From: Hellea sp964576765
Lineage (GTDB): Bacteria; Pseudomonadota; Alphaproteobacteria; Caulobacterales; Maricaulaceae
DNA length: 51,932 nucleotides
Direction of reading: 5' to 3'
NCBI GenBank assembly: GCA_964576765.1
Contig: CAZNWH010000004.1
Span: forward strand, 1 to 51,932
The notes beneath the pieces are model-generated. The model was not told where the DNA came from, searched no databases, and saw only the letters and a program-made list of their open reading frames with translations. Position numbers and translations under genes: made by a program. Each line of letters opens with the position of its first letter. The stretch's first letter is position 1. Positions 41,093-49,294 of this stretch are shown here, piece by piece.

Positions 41093-42175
41093 ATGACGGG
41101 CTTTATTCCTGACACAATGCGGGCAATGCTTCTAACAGGGCATGGCGATATGGATAAGCTAGTTTACACAACTGATCAGCCCGTTCCTCAAATTTCCGAC
41201 ACTGAAGTTTTAATTCAAGTCCATGCTTGCGGGCTTAATAATACCGATGTGAATACAAGAACCGGCTGGTATTCCAAAGGCGTAGAAAAAAACACAACTG
41301 GCAATGCGTTAGAAACGGCTGATGAAGCTGATGCAGGATGGGGCGGCACATCTATCTCTTTTCCGCTTATTCAAGGCGCTGATGTTTGTGGAACTGTTAT
41401 CGCTGTGGGCAGTAACGCCGACAAGAATTTAATAGGCAAACGTGTCTTAATTGATACATGGCTGCGCGATTGGAGTATGCCCAATAAAAAGGACGGCGTT
41501 GGCTATTATGGCTCCGAATGTAATGGCGGCTTCGCCGAATATACGAAAATAGACCACCGCAATGTTCACCCCGTCACCTCTGATTTAAGCCATGCTGAAC
41601 TAGCCACATTTGCAACCTCATGGATGACGGCTGAAGGCATGCTCAACCGCGCCAATGTCGGACCAGAGGATACAGTGCTCATAACAGGTGCGTCAGGCGG
41701 CGTTGGTTCCGCCCTTATCGCGCTAGCTAATAGGCGCGGAGCGAAAACTATTGCCCTAACATCGGCCAAAAAGAAAGACGCGATACAGACCTTAAATCCA
41801 AGTCAAATACTCATCCGAAATCAGGATACACTTGACGGCATCAAAGTCTCTGTCGTGGCCGACGTTGTAGCCGGCGATATGTTTCCTGACCTTATCAAGG
41901 CTCTAGAGCGCGGCGGGCGATATGTCACCTCTGGCGCAATTGCCGGACCGATTACAAGCTTGGATATCCGAACGCTTTATCTGCATGATCTAACGCTGTT
42001 CGGCTCAACCATTGTACCCGCCGGAACTTTTGATGATCTAGTCGGTTATATTGAACGCAAAGAAGTTGAGCCGCTTTTGGCCAAGATTTATCCGTTAGAA
42101 AAATTACATGAAGCACAAGCCGCTTTCATCGCCAAAGAACATACCGGCAATATTGTCATCACCATGGAGGGCTGA
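41093..42175 (+). CDS. Zinc-type alcohol dehydrogenase/quinone oxidoreductase family protein
   Basis: MDR-superfamily protein of 360 aa starting at ATG 41093, one base after the preceding stop. The catalytic-domain strand is VHACGLNNTDV, where the usual zinc cysteine region resembles quinone oxidoreductases; ECNGGFAEY is the mid-domain marker, and the NADPH loop is ITGASGGVGSALIALA (around residue 200). A catalytic zinc is therefore doubtful. An insertion of about 30 residues after GWYSKG (to GGTSISFPLIQGAD) is longer than usual. Placed directly before dmdA (two-base gap). It is not a clear AcuI acryloyl-CoA reductase. Role in DMSP metabolism is only suggested by the operon. Confidence 0.82.
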   Translation: MTGFIPDTMRAMLLTGHGDMDKLVYTTDQPVPQISDTEVLIQVHACGLNNTDVNTRTGWYSKGVEKNTTGNALETADEADAGWGGTSISFPLIQGADVCGTVIAVGSNADKNLIGKRVLIDTWLRDWSMPNKKDGVGYYGSECNGGFAEYTKIDHRNVHPVTSDLSHAELATFATSWMTAEGMLNRANVGPEDTVLITGASGGVGSALIALANRRGAKTIALTSAKKKDAIQTLNPSQILIRNQDTLDGIKVSVVADVVAGDMFPDLIKALERGGRYVTSGAIAGPITSLDIRTLYLHDLTLFGSTIVPAGTFDDLVGYIERKEVEPLLAKIYPLEKLHEAQAAFIAKEHTGNIVITMEG

Positions 42176-42177
42176 TT

Positions 42178-43287
42178 ATGCCGCCTGTTTTATCCATATC
42201 GCGCCGCACACGATCAACGCCGTGGACACGCCGCGTCACCGAAGCTGGTGTCAAAGGCTATACTGTCTATAACCGCATGTTACTGCCCACCGTGTTCGAT
42301 AGTTTTGAAGCCGATTACCACCACCTTAAAAACCACGTCCAGATTTGGGACGTCGCCTGTGAACGCCAAGTCGAAGTCAAAGGGCCGGATGCATCTTTGC
42401 TCATTCAAATGTTGACACCGCGCAATTTGGCCAAAATGAAAGAGGATCAATGCTATTATATACCGGTTGTTGATGAAACAGGCGGAATGCTCAATGATCC
42501 TGTGGCCGTCAAACATAGTTCCGAGCGCTGGTGGATATCCTTAGCAGATTCAGATCTGCTTTATTGGATTAAAGGATTAGCTATAGGCCGAGGGCTTAAA
42601 GTCGATATTTTCGAACCCGATGTTTCGCCTTTGGCTATACAAGGGCCCAAATCTGATGAGCTCATGTCGCGTCTTTTTGGCGAGGATATTCGCAATTTGA
42701 AATTTTTCCGCCACCGTAAAATAAAGTTCGCCGGAAAAGACTTCACTGTCGCAAGATCAGGGTATTCCGTCCAAGGGGGCTTTGAAATATATGTTGATGG
42801 ATCTGAATATGGCGAGCCCCTATGGGATGCTTTATTTGACGCCGGACAAGACCTTAATGTTAGAGCAGGGTGCCCAAATCTAATTGAGCGCATTGAGGGT
42901 GGGTTGTTATCTTATGGCAATGACATGACCCGCGAGAACACGCCCTATGAAGCCGGGCTAGGAAAATTTTGCAAAGGCAGTGCAGCCAAAGACTGTATCG
43001 GCGCAGATGTTTTACAGCACGAATTAGATAATGGCCCGAAACGGCAAATTCGCGGTCTTAAAATTTCAGGTAAAGATCTCCCGCCCTGTCGGCAACCTTG
43101 GCCTGTCAAGGTCAATGGAAATCCTGCTGGGCAAGTGACCTCCGCCGCATGGTCTCCTGACTTTAAAACCACTGTAGCCATTGGCATGATTGATCGAGAA
43201 TATTGGAAATACGAAAGTCTTGTCGATGTCATAACACCAAGCGGGACACAATCCGCTGTAATTTGTCAAATGCCGTTTAGCGCATAA
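42178..43287 (+). CDS. dmdA: Dimethylsulfoniopropionate demethylase DmdA
   Basis: GcvT-fold protein of 369 aa that transfers one methyl group of DMSP to tetrahydrofolate, giving methylmercaptopropionate and methyl-THF. It matches the Pelagibacter DmdA pattern recalled from memory from the first residues on: LSISRRTRSTPWT, GVKGYTVYNRMLLP, HVQIWDVACERQVE, CYYIPVVDE, DPVAVK, WWISLADSDLLYW, LAIQGPKS and GCPNLIERIEGGLLSYGND. Ordinary GcvT and DMGDH folate domains lack these blocks. GGAGG lies before the ATG. Last gene of a three-gene operon; its stop is five bases from the convergent homocysteine methyltransferase. DmdA-like proteins without DMSP activity exist, so activity needs testing. Confidence 0.88.
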   Translation: MPPVLSISRRTRSTPWTRRVTEAGVKGYTVYNRMLLPTVFDSFEADYHHLKNHVQIWDVACERQVEVKGPDASLLIQMLTPRNLAKMKEDQCYYIPVVDETGGMLNDPVAVKHSSERWWISLADSDLLYWIKGLAIGRGLKVDIFEPDVSPLAIQGPKSDELMSRLFGEDIRNLKFFRHRKIKFAGKDFTVARSGYSVQGGFEIYVDGSEYGEPLWDALFDAGQDLNVRAGCPNLIERIEGGLLSYGNDMTRENTPYEAGLGKFCKGSAAKDCIGADVLQHELDNGPKRQIRGLKISGKDLPPCRQPWPVKVNGNPAGQVTSAAWSPDFKTTVAIGMIDREYWKYESLVDVITPSGTQSAVICQMPFSA

Positions 43288-43292
43288 AGCCG

Positions 43293-44207
43293 CTATAAAG
43301 AGCTAACGCTATATCCACTTTCAATCAGCGCTGTTTTGATAGCTCCAATATGATCCGGCCCCACTTCGCAGCAGCCGCCAATTATTTGCGCCCCCATCTT
43401 CACCCAGCCCAAAGTATAATCCGCATATTTTTCAGGGGTTAGATCTTTACGGGCTTTAAGCCCTGAAACCGTCCCGCCAGCATCCAGAGCGTCTACGGAT
43501 TGAAAGCCATTGGCGTAGCCTCCAACTTTTGGAAAGTTTTCGGTCAATATTGGCATCGCTTTGTTGAGTGTCTCGGGCATGGAACAATTGGCCAAGACCG
43601 CCTGAACGCCCACCTCACCGACAACCTCAATAGCATCTTTAAGAGCCTCGCCCGAGCGCAAAGTCGAAGGATTATCATCATCCAGTGTGAAGCTGACAAT
43701 TGTCGGAATATCTGTTTCACTGGCGGCTATAGCAGCTGCTTTAGCCTCTCTGATTGTTGCTAAAGTTTCGCAAAAGAAAACATCTACGCTATCGGCTTGG
43801 ATAGCCACAAGCTCTCTATATTGCTCCAAACAGCTTTCCGGTGACGGTGCCAATTCAGGTTTATAACTGGCAACAAGGGGCGGTAGGCATCCCCCTATTT
43901 TTACCTCGTCAACCCCGCTTTTTTCTCGCGCTGAATGCGCAATACGTTTTGCCGCTGCGTGAATAGGTTCAAAGAGATCAATAGACGCATCTCGCTTCAG
44001 GCGCGCGGGTGTTGCGCTATAATTATTAAGCGATATGACCTTCGCCCCCGCTGCAATGAAGTCCATATGTAGGGTTTCGACGAGCTCAGGATTATCCAGC
44101 ATGACGCGGGTTGACCATAAAGGCGTTGGTTTTTTGCCAGAACGGTGAATGAGTTCTTGTCCCATTCCGCCATCCAATAAAACAATAGATTTAGGCACGT
44201 TTGTCAT
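43293..44207 (-). CDS. Homocysteine S-methyltransferase family protein
   Basis: TIM-barrel methyltransferase of 304 aa of the MmuM/BHMT family. The zinc cysteines are in LANCSMPE and the terminal IIGGCCEVGPDHI; the N-terminal LLDGGMGQELIHRSG is the family hallmark. Members move a methyl group from S-methylmethionine, betaine or a sulfonium to homocysteine. It starts inside the end of soxG copy 2 (17-base overlap), so it belongs to the DMGDH-sox operon. Glycine betaine or DMSP as methyl donor fits the context but is not shown by sequence. It could also produce methionine directly from waste methyl donors. Confidence 0.86.
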   Translation of the reverse strand: MTNVPKSIVLLDGGMGQELIHRSGKKPTPLWSTRVMLDNPELVETLHMDFIAAGAKVISLNNYSATPARLKRDASIDLFEPIHAAAKRIAHSAREKSGVDEVKIGGCLPPLVASYKPELAPSPESCLEQYRELVAIQADSVDVFFCETLATIREAKAAAIAASETDIPTIVSFTLDDDNPSTLRSGEALKDAIEVVGEVGVQAVLANCSMPETLNKAMPILTENFPKVGGYANGFQSVDALDAGGTVSGLKARKDLTPEKYADYTLGWVKMGAQIIGGCCEVGPDHIGAIKTALIESGYSVSSL

Positions 44208-44766
44208 GGGCTATCCTTACAAAGAAATCTCTCAGATATGGAGCAAAGGACCGCCAGACTTCTACGCTGAACTCATCCTCGGAGGTGCGCGTTAAGATAA
44301 TAGCCGCACTTTCAAAAACGGTACGTGTGACCTTACCTACCGGAAACATCTCCAACGATAAATCCAAGGGACAGCCCGCATTTAAAGCCCGTTTGGCGCG
44401 AGGCCCGCTAACCTCAAATCCAATATTGCGATGTGAAATATCTGTTACGCTAACGGTGTAGTTCTTCTCAATCTTTTGCAAGACCTTTGAGAGTCTTTCT
44501 TTAAGAGTAGGATCAGCAATAATAAGCCATTCATCAGGTCCGAGGCTATAAATAGACTGCCCTTTGGTAGACACAGTTGAGCCTATTCTAGACGAAAATT
44601 TCAATCCACTGGATTTTTTAACCGCGCTTAAATCTGAAGGTTTAATACGAAGACTATAGCGTATTTTTTCGGGCTTAAGACTAATGCTGAGTGCCTCACT
44701 ACGCAGCGCATCCGGCATATCTATCGCCTGATTAAACATCTCGCCTTTCTCTGCTTCAGACAACAT
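44191..44766 (-). CDS. soxG: Sarcosine oxidase gamma subunit, copy 2
   Basis: GcvT-like small subunit, 191 aa when started at ATG 44766, which lies inside the last codons of soxA (11-base overlap); an ATG at 44790 is also in frame. Recognised by YSLGPDEWLIIADP, SVTDISHRNIGFEVSGPRAKRALNAGCPLDL and the late FSVEVWRSFAPYLRDFF. It keeps more of the standard gamma-subunit pattern than copy 1. The downstream methyltransferase gene overlaps its 3' end. Confidence 0.88.
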   Translation of the reverse strand: MLSEAEKGEMFNQAIDMPDALRSEALSISLKPEKIRYSLRIKPSDLSAVKKSSGLKFSSRIGSTVSTKGQSIYSLGPDEWLIIADPTLKERLSKVLQKIEKNYTVSVTDISHRNIGFEVSGPRAKRALNAGCPLDLSLEMFPVGKVTRTVFESAAIILTRTSEDEFSVEVWRSFAPYLRDFFVRIAHDKRA

Positions 44767-47716
44767 TAAGCCGCTCCCCTTTGGGATCATAAAAAATTGG
44801 TTTAGTCACCTTCGCTTCTATGTTTTGACCCGGCATAGGGACATAAATCGTCTTATCCATTAAGTTAAATCCATCCCTCACCAAAGCCATCGCGACAGAG
44901 CGTTCCAGACTTTCCGACCAATAACTCGATGTAACGTGTCCTAACATATCCATAGGTATGGCTTGGTTAGGGTCAGCGACAATTTGAGCCCCCTCTTCCA
45001 AGACCGTTTTGGGATCGTCAGTCAGCAATCCTACGAGCTGTTTTCGCCCGTCTTTAACTAAGTCAGAGCGTTTCAAAGACCGCATACCCACAAAGTCTTT
45101 TTTCTTTTTAGCCACAGCCCATGACATCCCCGCATCATAGGGCGTGACTGTCCCATCCGTATCTTGGCCAACAATGATAAATCCTTTCTCAGCCCTTAAA
45201 ACATGCATGGTTTCCGTCCCATAAGGACATATGCTATATGGCCGTCCCGCCTCAAATAAGCGCTCCCAAACCGCGCGACCATAATGAGACGGCACGTTAA
45301 TTTCAAACCCCAATTCACCCGTAAAGCTTACGCGAAAAAGCCGGGTCGGGACCCCGCAAATCATGCCTTCGCGAACGCTCATATGAGGAAAGCTTTCAGG
45401 AGAAAGGTCAATCCCCTCTATAAAGGGCTCGATAAGTTTTCGGGCATTAGGACCGTTAATCGCTATCACCGCCCATTGCTCTGTCGTAGAAGTCAACCAT
45501 ACATCCAAATGTGGAAATTCAGTCTGTAAATAATCTTCCATATGACGATAAACACGCGGCGCTCCGCCTGTTGTTGTTGTGACATGGTAGCGGTCAGTAG
45601 CTAATTTGGCGACAACCCCGTCATCATAAATATAACCATCCTCACGCAACATTAAGCCATACCGACAACCGCCCGGTTTAAGGCTGGTCCAGCTTGTCGA
45701 ATACATCAGGTTCATAAATTTTGTCGCGTCAGGGCCGACAACCTCGATCTTGCCCAGCGTAGAGGCGTCAAATATACCCAAACTATCACGCGTAGCTTTA
45801 CATTCGCGCGCTACGGCTTGGTGCATATCTTCCCCCTGTTTCGGGAAATACCAAGCCCGCCGCCAATGCGCGACGGGTTCATAAACAGCCCCACGAGCTT
45901 CGGCCCAACCATCAATAGGCGTCTTGCGGATTGGATCAAACAGTTCCTTATCCCGATAGCCTATAAAAGCCCCAAATGTCGTAGGCGTGTAAGGCGGACG
46001 AAAGGTTGTCAGCCCCACTTTTTCAATGGGTTTACCAACAGCTTTAGAGGCAATTTCCAGCGCGTTTAAATTTGACGTTTTGCCTTGATCCGTCGCCATG
46101 CCATTTGTGGTATAGCGCTTCACATGTTCTATAGATTTGAACCCTTCTTGAACCGCCAAATTGATATCTTTTTCGGTGACATCATTTTGGAAATCGACAA
46201 AGGCTTTTTGCTTTGACCCGTCAATATAATTGGGCAGCGAATTTAAAACGACGCCTGTCCCGAACGGGGCTTCGGTTGTTTTATAAACTTTACGTCCGCC
46301 GCCCGCTTTAACCCCGGCATTGAGAGCTTCCGCGATTCCAAAATCGCCATTACAGGCCCCAATGCAGACATTATTTTCATTAGCTATATCGGGGACATAG
46401 GCGGCTAAATTAGTATCCCATTTTATACCACCTTTGGAGTGAGACCATAAATGCAAGCTGGGTGTCCACCCCCCTGACATAGCCAAAGCATCACACTTAA
46501 TAGCGCGCTTAGCTCTCGTTGACGGGGTATAAATTTCAATTTCGGTAAGGCGCAATTTACCTGATGTCTTAGAAATTGAAGACCCGAGAACAAGATCAAT
46601 CCCGCGCTTGCTACACCCTTCGATAAGATCTGCACGTAAGGTCTCACGCAAATCTATGATGGCCGGAATACGAATATTGGCATCGGCCAGATCAAAGGCT
46701 GTCTGATAGGCACTGTCGTGACTTGTGAAAAAAGCCACTTCATGGCCAATCGCAACCCCATAATTATGTAAATAGCTTTGCGCCGCGCTGGCCAGCATTA
46801 TGCCCGGCCTGTCATTTCCATTAAAGACCAAAGGTCTTTCAATGCCTCCTTGCGCTAAAATAACGTGGCCCGCCCGAATACGGTGAAGTTCCTCTCGCAC
46901 AGGTCCAACGGGGATATTAGGAAGATGATCTGTTATACGTTCAGACAGCGCAACGAAATTATTATGCCAATACCCGATCGCCGTTGTCCTTGGCATCAAA
47001 GTCACATTATCGGCCTTGGTCAAAGTTTTAAGTGTTTTCGCTATCCAGGCCTTAGCTTCCATCCCATCAATTTTTACGGCGGGGGCGCAGTGCAAACTCC
47101 CGCCCAAAGCAGCGCGCTCATCCACTAGAATAACCCGACCTTCTTTTTTAGACGCCGCTAATGCCGCCGCAAGACCAGCTGGCCCCGCCCCGATAATCAG
47201 AGTTTCGCAATGCCCGTAGGAACTGGCATAATTATCAGGATCGTCAACGGTCGGTGCAGGGCCAAGTCCAGCCATATTTCGGATAAAAGGCTCATAAATT
47301 TTATCCCAAAATGATTTGGGCCACAGAAAGGTTTTATTATAAAATCCCGCCGGGAAAAAGCGCGAGAAGACATTGTTAAACGCTCCAATATCAAATTTCA
47401 AATTCGGGGAGCGATTTTGACTCACCGCTTTCAGACCTTCAAACAATTCTAGACTTGTCGCCCTCACATTTGGCGTGACCCGTCCTTCCCCGCGATCAAA
47501 AGCTACAATTGCATTTGGCTCTTCCGAGCCTGCGCCAATAACACCGCGCGGGCGGTGATATTTAAAACTACGGCCCATAAGATGAACCCCATTAGCCAGT
47601 AAGGCTGACGCCAGCGTATCGCCCTGTAGCCCCTGATAGAGTTTACCATCAAAGGAGAAATTTATGACTTTGGTACCATCAACACTCCCTCGGCCTGATT
47701 TGCGAAAGGCGCTCAT
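44756..47716 (-). CDS. soxA: Sarcosine oxidase alpha subunit, copy 2
   Basis: Large subunit of 986 aa with ferredoxin-like N-terminal domain (GDTLASALLANG, FKYHRPRGV), FAD/NAD domain (LIIGAGPAGLAAALAA), and C-terminal GcvT folate domain (CRYGLMLREDGYIYDDGV, FTGELGFEINVP). The NAD lobe is complete, with FFTSHDSAYQTAFDLADANI and GIDLVLGSSI, unlike copy 1. It should therefore be the canonical enzyme that oxidises sarcosine and forms methylene-THF. It overlaps soxD by four bases and soxG by 11, in the order soxBDAG. Confidence 0.94.
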   Translation of the reverse strand: MSAFRKSGRGSVDGTKVINFSFDGKLYQGLQGDTLASALLANGVHLMGRSFKYHRPRGVIGAGSEEPNAIVAFDRGEGRVTPNVRATSLELFEGLKAVSQNRSPNLKFDIGAFNNVFSRFFPAGFYNKTFLWPKSFWDKIYEPFIRNMAGLGPAPTVDDPDNYASSYGHCETLIIGAGPAGLAAALAASKKEGRVILVDERAALGGSLHCAPAVKIDGMEAKAWIAKTLKTLTKADNVTLMPRTTAIGYWHNNFVALSERITDHLPNIPVGPVREELHRIRAGHVILAQGGIERPLVFNGNDRPGIMLASAAQSYLHNYGVAIGHEVAFFTSHDSAYQTAFDLADANIRIPAIIDLRETLRADLIEGCSKRGIDLVLGSSISKTSGKLRLTEIEIYTPSTRAKRAIKCDALAMSGGWTPSLHLWSHSKGGIKWDTNLAAYVPDIANENNVCIGACNGDFGIAEALNAGVKAGGGRKVYKTTEAPFGTGVVLNSLPNYIDGSKQKAFVDFQNDVTEKDINLAVQEGFKSIEHVKRYTTNGMATDQGKTSNLNALEIASKAVGKPIEKVGLTTFRPPYTPTTFGAFIGYRDKELFDPIRKTPIDGWAEARGAVYEPVAHWRRAWYFPKQGEDMHQAVARECKATRDSLGIFDASTLGKIEVVGPDATKFMNLMYSTSWTSLKPGGCRYGLMLREDGYIYDDGVVAKLATDRYHVTTTTGGAPRVYRHMEDYLQTEFPHLDVWLTSTTEQWAVIAINGPNARKLIEPFIEGIDLSPESFPHMSVREGMICGVPTRLFRVSFTGELGFEINVPSHYGRAVWERLFEAGRPYSICPYGTETMHVLRAEKGFIIVGQDTDGTVTPYDAGMSWAVAKKKKDFVGMRSLKRSDLVKDGRKQLVGLLTDDPKTVLEEGAQIVADPNQAIPMDMLGHVTSSYWSESLERSVAMALVRDGFNLMDKTIYVPMPGQNIEAKVTKPIFYDPKGERLNVV

Positions 47717-48033
47717 GAGGTTTTGGCTTTTTTATGCGCGGCGATTTGTTTTTCAGAGGGCCGTTTCTGACCCATTTTATAGCTGATCACAAATTTATCC
47801 GTGACCGTATTGCGGATGGCATTAAAAAACATATTACAGCCCGCATTATGCCACCAGCGCTCAGCATGCTCACCGCGAACATTGTCACGAATGAACATAT
47901 ATTTTGACCACTCTTCATCCGACATCTCGTTTTGTTCAGCTGCGTTTGGACGCAAAATATGCGCCTCACCAGCATAAGCAAATTCGATTTCAGGACGTTT
48001 TTCATCGCAATAGGGACAGTGCACAAGTAACAT
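47713..48033 (-). CDS. soxD: Sarcosine oxidase delta subunit, copy 2, zinc-binding
   Basis: Delta subunit of 106 aa with the full zinc site: Cys6-Pro-Tyr-Cys9, His62 and Cys66 (ERWWHNAGCNMFF). The segment EKRPEIEFAYAGEAH is canonical. It starts nine bases after soxB and overlaps soxA by four bases. The lysine-rich end (HKKAKTS) is usual for the family. It is a useful reference for the cysteine-free copy 1. Confidence 0.93.
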   Translation of the reverse strand: MLLVHCPYCDEKRPEIEFAYAGEAHILRPNAAEQNEMSDEEWSKYMFIRDNVRGEHAERWWHNAGCNMFFNAIRNTVTDKFVISYKMGQKRPSEKQIAAHKKAKTS

Positions 48034-48042
48034 TCTATCCTC

Positions 48043-49293
48043 CTAATGCGCCACAGCGGCAGCGGCGGCTTCGTCAATAAGACGTCCGCCAATAAACCGG
48101 TCAAGATTGAAAGGGGCGTTAATTTTATGCGGCGCGTCATGAGCAATTGTATAGGCCAGCATATTCGCCGCCCCCGGTGTCGCCTTGAACCCCCCTGTGC
48201 CCCAGCCGCAATTCACATAAAGGCCGGGCACAGGTGTCTTGCCGACAATGGGTGAGCGGTCTGGCGTAACATCAACGATACCCCCCCATGAACGTAGCAT
48301 GCGCATACGTTTGAAAATGGGAAATATTTCGCAAATCGACATAAGATTATGTTCCTGCAAATGCAGCGCACCGCGCTGGCTATAACTTGTATATTGATCG
48401 GTTCCTGCGCCAATCACCAATTCGCCTTTGTCTGATTGGCTAATATAGGCATGAACCGCATTAGACATGACCACGCATGGAAAACAAGGTTTAACAGGCT
48501 CAGAGACCAATGCTTGTAGAGGATAGCTTTCAAGCGGAAACCTCAGCCCCGCCATATCCATAACAACCGATGTATTACCCGCAGCCGAGACACCTATTTT
48601 CTTGGACGCGATATAGCCCTTAGCTGTTTCAACGCCTTCAACAGCTCCGTCGGCTCCGCGGCGAATGCCCGTCACCATACAGTTTTGAATGATATCAACG
48701 CCAAGCTTTGACGCCGCTCGAGCATAGCCCCAAGCAACGCTATCATGACGGGCTGTGCCCGCCCGCATTTGCAGCGCTCCGCCCATGACAGGATAACGGC
48801 GTTCTGGCGATAAATCTATAGCGGGACAAAAAGCTTTGCATTCTTCAGGCGAGAGCCATTTATTATCAACACCATTTAGGCGGTTGGAATGGACATGACG
48901 CTGGAAACTCTGAACATCATGCACATTATGGGCGAGCATTAAAACGCCGCGTTTGGAAAACATCAAGTTATAGTTCAGTTCTTGCCCAAGCCCATCCCAT
49001 AAATCGACGGCATGATCGTAAAGCGCGGCGCTTTCATCAAACAGATAATTAGAACGAATAATGGTTGTATTACGCCCCGTATTACCGCCCCCTATCCAGC
49101 CTTTTTCCAAAACGGCGACATTTGTTATTCCATAGCGTTTGGCCAAATAATAAGCCGCGCCTAAACCATGACCCCCACCCCCGACAATGATGGCATCATA
49201 TTCTTTTTTAGGTTCCTTATTCGGAAATTGTTCCGGCCATTTTTTATGACCTGATAAGGCATTCGCAAAAAGACTTGCGGCAGAGAATTTCAT
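48043..49293 (-). CDS. soxB: Sarcosine oxidase beta subunit, copy 2
   Basis: Flavin subunit of 416 aa with IIVGGGGHGLGAAYYLAKRYG (two adjoining blocks), GGGNTGRNTTIIRSNY, and His in ARHDSVAWGYARA at the FMN-attachment position. The C-terminal block GGWCYGGFK of copy 1 reads NCGWGTGGFKATPG here, which is the canonical SoxB form. It lies one base after the DMGDH-like gene. The two SoxB copies are equal in length and clearly homologous, but differ at many positions, so they are not a recent duplication. Confidence 0.94.
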   Translation of the reverse strand: MKFSAASLFANALSGHKKWPEQFPNKEPKKEYDAIIVGGGGHGLGAAYYLAKRYGITNVAVLEKGWIGGGNTGRNTTIIRSNYLFDESAALYDHAVDLWDGLGQELNYNLMFSKRGVLMLAHNVHDVQSFQRHVHSNRLNGVDNKWLSPEECKAFCPAIDLSPERRYPVMGGALQMRAGTARHDSVAWGYARAASKLGVDIIQNCMVTGIRRGADGAVEGVETAKGYIASKKIGVSAAGNTSVVMDMAGLRFPLESYPLQALVSEPVKPCFPCVVMSNAVHAYISQSDKGELVIGAGTDQYTSYSQRGALHLQEHNLMSICEIFPIFKRMRMLRSWGGIVDVTPDRSPIVGKTPVPGLYVNCGWGTGGFKATPGAANMLAYTIAHDAPHKINAPFNLDRFIGGRLIDEAAAAAVAH

Positions 49294-49294
49294 T

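Noticed and set aside
41093..42175. Acryloyl-CoA reductase AcuI
   Set aside because: An MDR enzyme near DMSP genes suggests AcuI, but the N-terminal pattern and the long insertion after the first strand differ from AcuI as I recall it.
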